NCBI RefSeq assembly: GCF_949769195.1
Contig: NZ_OX458333.1
Span: 1,116,001 to 1,180,000, forward strand
Direction of reading: 5' to 3'
Source: Methylocaldum szegediense
Lineage (GTDB): Bacteria; Pseudomonadota; Gammaproteobacteria; Methylococcales; Methylococcaceae
DNA: 64,000 bases
Under the pieces are notes generated by a model that saw only the letters and a program-made list of their open reading frames with translations, made no database searches and was not told the DNA's origin. Within the stretch, counting starts at the first letter, position 1. Each line of letters starts with the position of its first letter. Position numbers and translations under genes: made by a program. Positions 27,143 to 36,700 of this stretch are shown one piece after another.

Positions 27143-27434
27143 ATGAAAAAACTCGAATACACCGTCCGTTTCACCACTCCCGACTGTCTCGGCAACGTCA
27201 CTCGGAGCGGACAACGGCGCAGGCCACCGTTCGAGGCTTTGCTTCGCCGATAGTGGCGGTGGTGCGTGTGAGTGGGACTTTAATCCCCGAAACGGCCGTT
27301 GGACGCGCAAGGGTGTGTAGCGACCGGATACAAAGAGATGCGGCAGAAGCGGTCGCCTCATGCCACTGGGGAAGTCCGGCCGAATCTCGAGACGCCGGTA
27401 ACGATTCGTTACAAAGAAGACGGAGGATGAGAAT
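27143..27434 (+). pseudogene. cmr1: Relic of cmr1 (type III-B RAMP protein)
   Basis: From the ATG at 27143 the frame reads MKKLEYTVRFTTPDCLGNVT, then RSGQRRRPPFEALLRR, then a TAG at 27251 followed by WRWCV. This matches the Cmr1 start (a short strand, T-P-x-x-L-G, then a PPFKALLRQWWRV-like helix) in which a Gln/Trp codon became a stop. The frame carries two more stops and ends near 27434 after only about 97 codons, whereas Cmr1 proteins are usually above 300 residues. Most of the gene is deleted. It sits where a cmr operon would start, between the Card1-like gene and csx16. Confidence 0.65.
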
Positions 27435-27488
27435 GCTCGAAGTTGAGTCTATTGCCGGAGCGAACGCGGGGACCAATCGGGAGGCGCT

Positions 27489-27818
27489 GTGACCATCTAC
27501 TTCATCACCCGGCATGAAGGCGCTCGGCGCTGGGCCGAGGAAGAAGGCTTTGCCGTCGAGCGGATGGTGGACCATCTCGATCCCGGCGACATCTGCGCCG
27601 GCGACATGGTGCTCGGCACCCTGCCGGTCAATCTCGCCGCCGAAGTGTGCGCAAGAGGCGGGCGATATTTCCACCTCAGCCTAAACCTGCCACCTGAATG
27701 GCGGGGTAGGGAATTGACGCCGGAAGACATGCGCCGTTTCGGGGCTAAGCTCGAGGAGTTCCGGGTAATTGGCCCCCTGGCTGCGGACGGCCAACTGAAT
27801 AGCGGGAACCAGTCGTGA
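27489..27818 (+). CDS. csx16: Csx16-family CRISPR-associated protein
   Basis: A 109-residue protein beginning with GTG at 27489. The family pattern is clear: TIYFITRHEGARRWAEEEGF, VDHLDPGDICAGDMVLGTLPVNLAAEVCARGGRYFHLSL and RGRELTPEDMRRFGAKLEEF. Csx16 (the VVA1548 family) occurs only beside type III systems. Recent work, as I recall it, ascribes cyclic-oligoadenylate-degrading (ring nuclease) activity to this family, which would switch off the neighbouring CARF effectors. It overlaps the next gene by 4 bp, so the two are translated together, suggesting a matched effector and off-switch. Confidence 0.92.
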   Translation: MTIYFITRHEGARRWAEEEGFAVERMVDHLDPGDICAGDMVLGTLPVNLAAEVCARGGRYFHLSLNLPPEWRGRELTPEDMRRFGAKLEEFRVIGPLAADGQLNSGNQS

Positions 27819-28435
27819 CATCCAATCTCTTCGGCTGGAGCGACGCCGTCTGGGGCGTCATCGACCAGGTCAGCATACTCTTTGGGATAGCTACGGGGGT
27901 GACCTGGTTCATCGGGCTTGTGTTGGCGTTTATCAAGCGGGATGTCCTGAAACGGTGGCTTTTTCGCAATCATTTCCCTCATGTCGGCGACAGTCTGACG
28001 ACCGACGATCACTGGGACGGGCTGATTTTCACTGTCAGCAAAGCCGAACTGCCGATAATCGTGCTGCAGCGGTTGAGACCTAGCCACATAGGCCTCATCG
28101 CCTCCGAGCAGTCGCGAAGCCAGGCCGAAATCATCCGCCAAAAGGCCGAAACCATGGGCATTCAATGCCACGGCATCGAATGCGTGAACAATCCCGACGA
28201 TCCGGCTGAAACTCGCGAGCGCACCCATGCGCTGATCAACTGCATGCGGACATCCGGCGCCACTCGCTGCGCTGTCGATGTCACCGGTGGCAAGACACCC
28301 ATGAGCCTTGGCGCGTTCATGGCCGCCGAAGAAACAGGCTCCAGCACGCTTTATCTAGCATCCCGTTACGACGACGAACTGAAACGCCCCGACCCTCTCA
28401 GCTCCCGCATCCACTGCATCTCCAGACCGGAATAG
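27815..28435 (+). CDS. Cam1-like membrane CARF protein
   Basis: A 206-residue protein. One strong membrane segment lies at about 16-40 (IDQVSILFGIATGVTWFIGLVLAFI), with a basic stretch after it. A CARF domain follows (about 65-205), with IFTVSKAELPIIVLQRL as first strand and the ligand-loop signature VDVTGGKTPMSLGAFMAA at 154-171. Size and order match Cam1, a type III ancillary protein that binds cyclic tetra-adenylate and opens a membrane pore to depolarise infected cells. Its start overlaps the csx16 stop by 4 bp. A Csx6/Csm6-type RNase is excluded because no HEPN motif (R-x4-6-H) and no second domain are present. Confidence 0.8.
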   Translation: MTSNLFGWSDAVWGVIDQVSILFGIATGVTWFIGLVLAFIKRDVLKRWLFRNHFPHVGDSLTTDDHWDGLIFTVSKAELPIIVLQRLRPSHIGLIASEQSRSQAEIIRQKAETMGIQCHGIECVNNPDDPAETRERTHALINCMRTSGATRCAVDVTGGKTPMSLGAFMAAEETGSSTLYLASRYDDELKRPDPLSSRIHCISRPE

Positions 28436-28627
28436 CCATGTCGAGCATTGCTTTGATCATTGTGGACCATCCCCCAACGGCTCCAAACACCGAGCGAGCA
28501 ACCGGAAACTTCGTGCCGGCAAACCGGTTGAATCGACCACGCTTGAATGCTAACTTTTCGGCGCTTCAATTTTTCTGCAACCCCCTTTCTAACTCATTGA
28601 ATATGGAGGCATTTTAGACGCGAGCCG
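28436..28627 (+). promoter_or_regulatory. Probable CRISPR leader, with a 59-codon open frame
   Basis: These 192 bp lie between the Cam1-like gene and the first repeat. The 3' part is AT-richer than its surroundings. The perfect repeats lie at this end and the mutated ones at the far end (37414, 37675), so I infer that this is the leader side. An open frame from the ATG at 28438 to the TAG at 28615 (MSSIALIIVDHPP at its start) begins 2 bp after the preceding stop. It may be the start of a lost gene or chance. Confidence 0.55.
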
Positions 28628-31335
28628 GTTTGAAACGAGACCTGATTAAGAAGGGATTAAGACCCAGGTCGACGGCCAGAATTAATTCGCCAGAAATGTT
28701 TGAAACGAGACCTGATTAAGAAGGGATTAAGACCTTCAGGCAGTGACAAGGTGAACTGTCCGCGTTGGTTTGAAACGAGACCTGATTAAGAAGGGATTAA
28801 GACCTTCGATCAATTCCGCGATTTCTTCCCATCTGTTCGTTTGAAACGAGACCTGATTAAGAAGGGATTAAGACTTGTGGCGTTTGAGAAAGCCGTTAAA
28901 ACTCTTTCCGTTTGAAACGAGACCTGATTAAGAAGGGATTAAGACTTCTTTCCTGATACCATCTAAGACGGATTTAAACGTTTGAAACGAGACCTGATTA
29001 AGAAGGGATTAAGACCCATAGAGCCTGCGAGCACTATACAGGTCATCCCGTTTGAAACGAGACCTGATTAAGAAGGGATTAAGACGGTATCCGCTATGGT
29101 GAGTACTACTAGGTCTTCTGTTTGAAACGAGACCTGATTAAGAAGGGATTAAGACTTACGTGTTTAATTTTCATTTTGTATTGCTCCCTGTTTGAAACGA
29201 GACCTGATTAAGAAGGGATTAAGACCGTCCTTGGCGCGGATTGTAATGGAGTGAGGGGTGTTTGAAACGAGACCTGATTAAGAAGGGATTAAGACAACCA
29301 ACAGTTACCCAATTTGTAAAGTTGATCGGGTTTGAAACGAGACCTGATTAAGAAGGGATTAAGACCAGGCATTCTCAGCCTGTTTAGGGTCCTTGGTAAG
29401 TTTGAAACGAGACCTGATTAAGAAGGGATTAAGACTGCGAGTGATTCGGTAATTGCCAGCGCCAAAAGCGTTTGAAACGAGACCTGATTAAGAAGGGATT
29501 AAGACACATTCGGCATCTTCCGGTCCTCAGGTTGGTAGTATGTTTGAAACGAGACCTGATTAAGAAGGGATTAAGACAGTCAATAACGGCGAACCGTTGA
29601 AACCTAACCTCGTTTGAAACGAGACCTGATTAAGAAGGGATTAAGACTTGTCGTTCCAATTGGGCATCTTTCCGGTACGAGTTTGAAACGAGACCTGATT
29701 AAGAAGGGATTAAGACGAAGGGATTAAGACCGGTTTTCATGGTTTCACCTCGGTTTGAAACGAGACCTGATTAAGAAGGGATTAAGACCACATTCGTCAA
29801 CCCTCTTAAAAGTCACTAACGGGTTTGAAACGAGACCTGATTAAGAAGGGATTAAGACGCTTTCTCCGGGCAATTCCCACTCATCTGTTATGTTTGAAAC
29901 GAGACCTGATTAAGAAGGGATTAAGACGCGCAGGACGTTGATAATGTCCTCGCGACTATTGAGGTTTGAAACGAGACCTGATTAAGAAGGGATTAAGACA
30001 CCCCAGCCCCGCGTGGCTTAGACCGCCTCTTGAGGTTTGAAACGAGACCTGATTAAGAAGGGATTAAGACACGCACCAATCCGCACAGTCGCGACCTCCT
30101 TTGCGTTTGAAACGAGACCTGATTAAGAAGGGATTAAGACTTCGGACGAAGTCCCCTTCTACCCAATACCCCTTCGGTTTGAAACGAGACCTGATTAAGA
30201 AGGGATTAAGACGGCCAGGTCCAGCGTATTGGTCCCTTCCTTCGGTTTGAAACGAGACCTGATTAAGAAGGGATTAAGACCGCTCCCGGATGTACTCAGT
30301 TCGGACGAGGGGTTCGGTTTGAAACGAGACCTGATTAAGAAGGGATTAAGACGGGTCGTCCCAGCGGCGGCCCTCGTTTTCCGGCAGTTTGAAACGAGAC
30401 CTGATTAAGAAGGGATTAAGACTATAAGCTAAGAACACCTTTTTAATTGCCATTGTGTTTGAAACGAGACCTGATTAAGAAGGGATTAAGACCGGCTGGA
30501 ACCCCGGCGAACGGGCCTTCGCCCTGAGGTTTGAAACGAGACCTGATTAAGAAGGGATTAAGACTCGGTCGATTGACCACACCAGCGGTGGGCCTCGGTT
30601 TGAAACGAGACCTGATTAAGAAGGGATTAAGACGCCCCGGTGATTGGGCACGTGCCGACCACCTCATGTTTGAAACGAGACCTGATTAAGAAGGGATTAA
30701 GACTTAAGAATTTCTTGTTTTTTAGCCATTTTTTTCAGTTTGAAACGAGACCTGATTAAGAAGGGATTAAGACGCATTGACCCAGATACATTTCCACCTC
30801 ATCCAGCGTTTGAAACGAGACCTGATTAAGAAGGGATTAAGACCGATCCTCCCATTGAAGAGGATGCACCCAAAGTGAGTTTGAAACGAGACCTGATTAA
30901 GAAGGGATTAAGACTCCGCCTGCCTTCCTAGATCCTCGATGTGCGCTATGTTTGAAACGAGACCTGATTAAGAAGGGATTAAGACGCCCCGGTGATTGGG
31001 CACGTGCCGACCACCTCATGTTTGAAACGAGACCTGATTAAGAAGGGATTAAGACAAGGCGTCCCGGTCACCGATACGGACCAATTCGGTTTGAAACGAG
31101 ACCTGATTAAGAAGGGATTAAGACTTATTCTTGAGCCCATACCCACACCGGACGATATGTTTGAAACGAGACCTGATTAAGAAGGGATTAAGACTTGGAC
31201 ACCCGGTTCGAACCGCCGTTGCTGCGGGCGTTTGAAACGAGACCTGATTAAGAAGGGATTAAGACGGAATGGGCACGTCCTTGTGCCAAGTGGCGTCATG
31301 TTTGAAACGAGACCTGATTAAGAAGGGATTAAGAC
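28628..31335 (+). CRISPR. CRISPR array, 39 identical 36-nt repeats, 38 spacers
   Basis: The repeat starts GTTTGAAACGAGACC and ends AGAAGGGATTAAGAC. I located 39 copies from 28628 to 31300, all identical by eye, with spacers of about 32-36 nt. If transcribed on the plus strand the 8-nt crRNA handle would be AUUAAGAC, close to known type III handles. Spacers 29 and 34 (30634-30667 and 30986-31019) are identical. Spacer 16 (29717-29752) begins with a copy of the last 14 nt of the repeat. The array continues after a 6-kb interruption with two diverged repeats. Adjacent genes are type III ancillary genes; no cas1/cas2, cas6 or cas10 is near. Confidence 0.98.
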
Positions 31336-31725
31336 GCCTTTGCGGTCCTGTATTTGAAAGCCAGTTCGCTGAAAAACACGGAAAATATCGATGCCAAAGC
31401 CGTGATCGCGGCTTGGGATCTGTTTCACGAGCGCTATCCGCACGCGCTCAGGTTCCGTCGCCCGTTCACGAAGATTAGGCCCGCCAATATCACGGAGGCT
31501 TGGGTACTCGCGCAAGCCTTGCGTTGTGGCATGGCTGAACTTCGGCATTGTTCGGATTGCCACGGTGAGTATCTGGTGATAGAGGACTGCAAGATCCCTC
31601 CGGTATGCCAATACTGCGCCTTAGGATTTTCAAGGAGGCGAGGCGAGAGTGCTCCGGCTGGTGAGGATGTGATGGACCTGTTGACACTCGATCGAGAACA
31701 CCAACCTGAAGAGATCGCAGCTTAA
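31336..31725 (+). pseudogene. FlhC/AcaC-like transcriptional activator, 5'-truncated
   Basis: The frame enters directly from the CRISPR repeat and reads AFAVLYLKASSLKNTENIDA, then AVIAAWDLFHERYPHALRF, ITEAWVLAQALRCGMAELRHC and a zinc site CSDC...CQYC. This corresponds to the second half of FlhC, including the four-Cys zinc motif; the N-terminal half is missing. FlhC-type proteins act with an FlhD-type partner. Versions on SXT and IncC elements (SetC/AcaC) activate transfer genes. Given traG in the same segment, the mobile-element type is more likely than a flagellar regulator. A TTG at 31354 could start translation, but the product would lack the DNA-contact half. Confidence 0.75.
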
Positions 31726-31760
31726 CACTACGCATTCCCCAGCTTTGCGCACGTAGCTTT

Positions 31761-31787
31761 GCCATCCAAGCAGCTTGCTTGGATGGC
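31761..31787 (+). terminator. Perfect hairpin between the flhC-like and cold-shock genes
   Basis: GCCATCCAAGCA / TGCTTGGATGGC with a 3-nt loop gives a 12-bp stem 36 bp after the flhC-like stop. AGGAAAAGTTTTA follows, so the T-run is displaced. It could be a terminator or part of the 5' region of the next gene. Confidence 0.5.
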
Positions 31788-31832
31788 AGGAAAAGTTTTA
31801 CGCTGATAAAAGCAAAGTTGGAGAATACGTAA

Positions 31833-32501
31833 ATGGATAGCTCTGACCATTGTTCGTTAACCCCCATTCCAAGCAAGGGGGTTATTAAACATCTATCCAA
31901 GAAAGGCTACGGATTTATCACCGGCGAAGACGGTGTGGATCGATTTTTCCACATCGTCGACGCCGCGGCCGACTTCACGCCGAAAACCGGCGCTTTCGTT
32001 CTGTTCGATCCACAGGATCACCAGAAAGGGCCGCGTGCGGTCAACGTCAGACTGGATCCGGCGTCCTTGGTTGAAGTCGACCGGACGAACGGGAAGATTT
32101 CAGCACTGCAATCGCCGCAGCTAAAAAAGAAGGAAGAAGGGGCTATCAGTTCGGCTTTTTGGCGGGTGGTTCTGTGCTCGGTGGTATTGGCCTGGATGGT
32201 ATACAAACACGATACAGGTAAAGGGATTGTCGTGGGCATCGTCGTCCTGCTCTGGCTCGCCTTCGTCGCTGACCTCCTATTCAAAATCCTCCGCGCTGTG
32301 TGCCAGGCAGTCATCAACCGTGTATGTCGATTGCTGGGTATCGAAAGAAAAGCGAAACCTGCCAAACCTACGGTTGCATGGGAAAAACCGGAACCTCGAA
32401 AACACTGGAGCATCAAAGGTCCCGAAGCACCAATTGAGATTGACGACACCACCACAGACCCGTGGTACTACCTTTATCCCGGGAACATTTACCACGACTA
32501 G
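31833..32501 (+). CDS. Cold-shock-domain membrane protein
   Basis: A 222-residue protein. The N-terminal cold-shock domain (about 14-75) reads SKGVIKHLSKKGYGFITGEDGVDRFFHIVDA, with the aromatic RNA-binding motifs KGYGFI and RFFH. Two membrane helices follow (about 107-122 FWRVVLCSVVLAWMVY and 130-155 GIVVGIVVLLWLAFVADLLFKIL), then a basic, proline-rich tail. CSD-plus-membrane proteins (often CSD-DUF1294) occur on plasmids and ICEs, but the tail here does not clearly match DUF1294. The stop TAG is formed across the TA duplicated by the IS630 insertion; the uninterrupted sequence would also read TAG, so the protein end is native. Confidence 0.7.
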   Translation: MDSSDHCSLTPIPSKGVIKHLSKKGYGFITGEDGVDRFFHIVDAAADFTPKTGAFVLFDPQDHQKGPRAVNVRLDPASLVEVDRTNGKISALQSPQLKKKEEGAISSAFWRVVLCSVVLAWMVYKHDTGKGIVVGIVVLLWLAFVADLLFKILRAVCQAVINRVCRLLGIERKAKPAKPTVAWEKPEPRKHWSIKGPEAPIEIDDTTTDPWYYLYPGNIYHD

Positions 32502-33745
32502 TGGAGTGTTCGCGAAGTAATTCAACCTAGTCAATGCCCCTGACTATTGACCCAATCCCGCATTTTGCGGCGTGTCCAGGACCAGTGAAACGGATGGGCG
32601 AGCAACTCGTTGTATTCGCGCCAGGCCGCCTGCAGGTGGTCGGTCAAGTCGGCTCGGCTGGTCCAGTCGCCCCGCTTCAGATAGCGCTCGGAGAACGCCC
32701 TGAGCAGCAACTCGGCTTGGTTGAGCCAGGAGGCGTGCGCCGGCGTCAGCAGCACGCGTACCTTCTGGCGATGCCGGCGCAGGCACTGCGCGGTCAGCCC
32801 GCTGGTATGACTCGGCCCGCCGTCCCAGATCAGGTGAATGCGCTGCATTTCCCGCAGATCCTCGAACAGTTCGTCGAGGGTGGGGATCAGGTGAGCGCTG
32901 TCGTTGCGCTCCAGACACCAGCCTCGCATCGTCCCGTCGTGCACGAACAGCGCCCCGAGGAAGTTCACCGTCCCGTGCCGGATATACTCGAACTCCTGCC
33001 GCTCGATCCGCCCGGCGCGCATTGCCACCGTAGGCCGGCGGCGCTCCAGGGCCTGCAGCTGTGGCTTCTCGTCCAGGCAGACGACCACCTCGTCGGACTC
33101 GCGCAACCGATCGACCCGTTCATAGCACCACAGGATTTTCCGCGCCCGCTCGACGAAGTCCCCGTCCAAACACGGCGTCTTCCAGTAGCGCGAGCGGTGC
33201 GGCTGCAGGTCAGCGGCGCGCAGGATGAGCGCGACCGTCGAGTGCGCGATCCGAGGAACAAGGCCCTGGCGTACCGCGGCCTGGGCCAGGGTCCGGGTCG
33301 ACCAGTGGGTCATTTGCAAGCCAATCCCGCTCGGTTCACAGCAGGCCAGTTGCTCGATGCGTACGCGGACCAAGGGGGGAAAGGCGACGCGGGCGGCCTG
33401 AACGGGGAGCGTCATCGAGGGCCGCCAGGCCGCGCTGCTCAAAGCGCCGACACAGGTGCCAGATACTGGAACGGTCCATTTCCACGTGGGCGGCTAACGT
33501 CTCGACGACCGTGCCCGCCTCTGCCATGGCGAGCGAGACACGGGCGCGCCGGGCACGGCGTTGCTCCACCCGATCGTCTCTCACGATGGCTCGCAGGGCT
33601 TGGCGATCGGCTTCGGACAAGTGAACGCCACGGGGCTGACGGCGCCTCATCGCTCTCACCTCACGTTTCGAACTGCCGTGAGAGCGAGTGTAGAAGGCAC
33701 AGTCCAGCACTGCGACTATGTTGAATTACTTATCAAACAGTCCAC
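32501..33745 (-). mobile_element. IS630-family insertion sequence (1,245 bp)
   Basis: Imperfect inverted repeats bound the element: GTGGAGTGTTCGCGAAGTAA at the left and, read on the other strand, GTGGACTGTTTGATAAGTAA at the right, each followed by TTCAAC-TAGTC. TA stands at both ends (32499-32500 and 33746-33747), as expected for IS630/Tc1-mariner target duplication. It is inserted between the cold-shock gene and the traG-like gene. Confidence 0.9.
32531..33650 (-). CDS. IS630-family transposase in two overlapping frames
   Basis: The first frame (33650 to 33336, MRRRQPRGVHLSEADRQAL) carries the helix-turn-helix region (VETLAAHVEMDRSSIWHLCRRFEQRGL). The second (ending at 32531) carries the DDE domain with VVVCLDEKPQLQALE, IHLIWDGGPSHTS and LLTPAHASWLNQAELLLRAFSERYL. 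They overlap at a run of six C after TTT near 33371-33379, where a shift links RPRRL to AFPPLVRVRIEQLAC. IS630 elements often use programmed frameshifting at such runs, so the gene may be functional. Alternatively it could be a frameshift mutation. Confidence 0.85.
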
Positions 33746-33755
33746 TAGTGCGGTA

Positions 33756-36700
33756 TTAACTGCGTTTTGACGCCAATTGATCCCCCAACACCCGCCGCAC
33801 GTAGTCCTGTGTTTCCGGGAACGGGGGGATGCCGTTGTATTGCTCGACAGCGCCTTCGCCCGCATTGTACGCAGCAACGGTTCGCACAAGGTCGCCCTGG
33901 AAATGATCCAACAGCCACCGAACGTACTTGGCGCCACCCTCGATGGATTGGCGCGGATCGGTCCGATCGGTCACGCCGAAGCGTTCGGCGGTGGCGGGCA
34001 TCAGCTGCATTACACCGACTGCGCCCTTCGGAGACGTGGCGAGCGGGTTGAAGGACGATTCCACGCTCGCCATCCGTTCCAGCAATCCGGACGGCAAACG
34101 GTACCGGCTTTCCATTTCCTGAAAGATCGGTATCAAATCGGCCGGTGTCGGCTTCGTTTTCGTGAACACGGGATAACTGTCGCCGGTCAGGGGGTTGTCT
34201 GTGGCGCCCTGTGCGGGTTCGTTGGCGCGATTGTAGTTGCCGATCAGATCGATGAGGTCGGGGCGATATTGCGTGGCGGTCTGCCGCAAGAGTTTTGCGA
34301 TATTCGGCCCCATGTCGCCTGACTCCTCTAGGAGTTGCTGTTCCGCCTCGCTTAGCGTCGGGTGACCGGTATCAGTACCAAGAGAGAGTAGTTGACTGAT
34401 CTGGTTTGCCATCCAACCAGGACCGCTGAGTTCCGACCATGGAAGACCGGCGAACGTTTCGTATAACGAGGCCCGATAATAATCCTGTTGAGCGGGTGTC
34501 AACCGATCCGCAACCTCCGCGACTCGTTCGTCAACCCATCGGTCGATACCGGCCTTGAATCGATCTGCCGAGATTTCGGGTAAATTTTCCAGTGCTTCGA
34601 TACCAGCTTCCGCTGGATTCTTACCATCCCGCAATGCACGTTCATACGTTTCTTTGAAGTCATTTCTGACACCTTCGAGATTTGTTACGCCGGTACTAAC
34701 TGCCGAGAGACTCTGGCCGATGCTGTACAAGGCGCCGCCGACATAATCGTAGGCGAACTCCGCCGGCGAGGAATCGTTGGCCGAGCGGGTGATCTGCTCC
34801 CTGAAATGATCAGCTCTTTTACTACGAATGTCGCGGCGAGCTTGATCGGACTCGTGGCGCAACGTGGTCTGGCTGTCGTGGTATGCGCTATTGACCGACG
34901 CCTCGCCGCTTGCGACTCTTCCGTGTTCCTGACGGATTCGGCTTAGAACACGATCCTCTATGCCGGCCGTATCGCCGCGGGGATCGTAAAGATTCACTTG
35001 CTCGACCTGGCTTTGAACCTCGCCGAAGGCAGGCGCGGCCTCGCGGATGTGCGTGTTACGGCTGTAGTTCAGATCGTTGCCAGGTGCAAGTGTTTGCCAG
35101 GTGTCACCTAGCAATTGATAACCGGCAATCTTTGCTTTGCTGGCTTCTTCGGCATCGAGCGACCGATAGTGCGTCGGCGAAAATCCGGTCAGCAACGACA
35201 CGCCAGCGGCAGCGTAGGCCTGATCGCGATCGGAGATCAGACCGATCGCGCGCCATTCGGCTGCCAGGCGCTGAGTATCCCCAATCAGGCCATAACGGTC
35301 GAGCGTCTGGGTGAGCCGTTCGAACAGACCCGGGTCGCTGGCGATTCGAAGCCCGGTTTCCGCCGCGCCGAATGTCGCCTGTGCGCCGAATCGTTGCTGC
35401 ATAGCCACCGTCTCGTTGTAGGTTTCCGAGGCCGACAGCGCGTCGGTCGCGCTGCGCTGAAGCGTCGAAAGTTCCTGGCTTTGCAGACCGAAAGCCGCGA
35501 CGTCGCGCGTGCTCTGCTGCGCGTCGGTGACCAGGCTGCGCTCGAGGCCAGTTTGAAAACTATTGTCTTCTCCCCACTTAGAGAGTATGTCGGCAGCAAG
35601 TTCATTTGCGGTTTGGTCACCAACCTTGAATTGGTTTTGAATTTGGCCGGAAAGACTGGCTAGCCGAATATTGCCTCCGATTGAGGCCGACAGAGCCGCG
35701 GCGAACTGGTCGCCGGAAATGCCGGAATGACTGTAACGCTGCGCGAAGTCCTCGCCGACCGACCGCAGGAATTTGTCGGTGTAGCTCGTGCTGTTCGCAA
35801 TTTTGGTCACCAGCGAATTCAGATCCGAACCCTCTGTGCTGAGGCTGTGGCTTCTGGACGCTGCCGCCTGGAGATTGCTCATGAAATTGGAGGTTGCCTG
35901 TTCCATTGCTCCGTAGGCCGAGGATACCGAGGCGCTTAGGTCGGTCCCAGCATTGAAAGTGGGCAGCACGCGTTCCGCGCCATGCAGCGTGACGCCGGAG
36001 AGCGGCGCGTGTTGATGCATCGGTTGAAGGTTCAACACCGGCGCGGGGCCGATCACGTCCGGCGTTGTAATTCGCTCGTTCACGTGGTCACCGCTGTCCA
36101 TCCGGCTCAGGAAATGGGTCGCCGTGACGGCGCCACGATAAATCAGCATTAGGGTGATCGCCGGCGTCGAGGCTGCGAGCATGCCGCCGATGGCAATCCA
36201 GTTCTGAAGCTCCTGGTCCAATTTATAAATGCCGTATATCGAGGGCAGATTGAACGTCGCGCCGGTCAGAGCGGCCATCTTCGCCGAGGCGGCCATCTGT
36301 ATGAAGAGGTTGACCACGGCCAGAATCGGCATCCACAGCTGGATCCAGAGCAACATGGAGAAGTAGGCGATATTCATGCGGATGCCCAGGGCGCCCAGCA
36401 TGATCACGAAGGCCATCATAGGCGCGAGAGCGTAACTGAGCCCTTCGATGAACGCCATCATCGGCCGAACGATGCGGTTGAACAGCGTTTCCTCGGCAGC
36501 CCATTGGGTGTTCCGTTGCTGGATCGCCTGTTCGACCATAGCGGCCTTGTTCCAGTGCATGGCATCCTCGTGACGGCCGACAATACCTTTCTCGAACATC
36601 GGCAGGATCGCGGCCATCTTCATGTAGTGAAGTGCGTCGACCGCACCGGAACCGGCGAGCGCGTCGAAGGCATCCTGAACCTTCGGCAGGACCTCAGCGG

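Noticed and set aside
27118-27492. 124-codon plus-strand frame between the Card1-like gene and csx16
   Set aside because: Its composition is Arg/Ser-rich without domain signal, while another frame at the same place shows the Cmr1-like start.
30443-31180. Open frames inside the CRISPR array
   Set aside because: They are periodic translations of the 36-nt repeats and have no gene features.
31336-31370. First bases after repeat 39 taken as an ordinary spacer followed by chance sequence
   Set aside because: The flhC-like reading frame continues without break from the repeat edge for 130 codons, so the boundary is a gene truncation as well as a spacer position.
33371-33379. IS630 transposase called as a dead gene because of the frame change
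   Set aside because: The change lies at a TTTCCCCCC run, where programmed frameshifting is usual in this family, and the ends and target duplication are intact.
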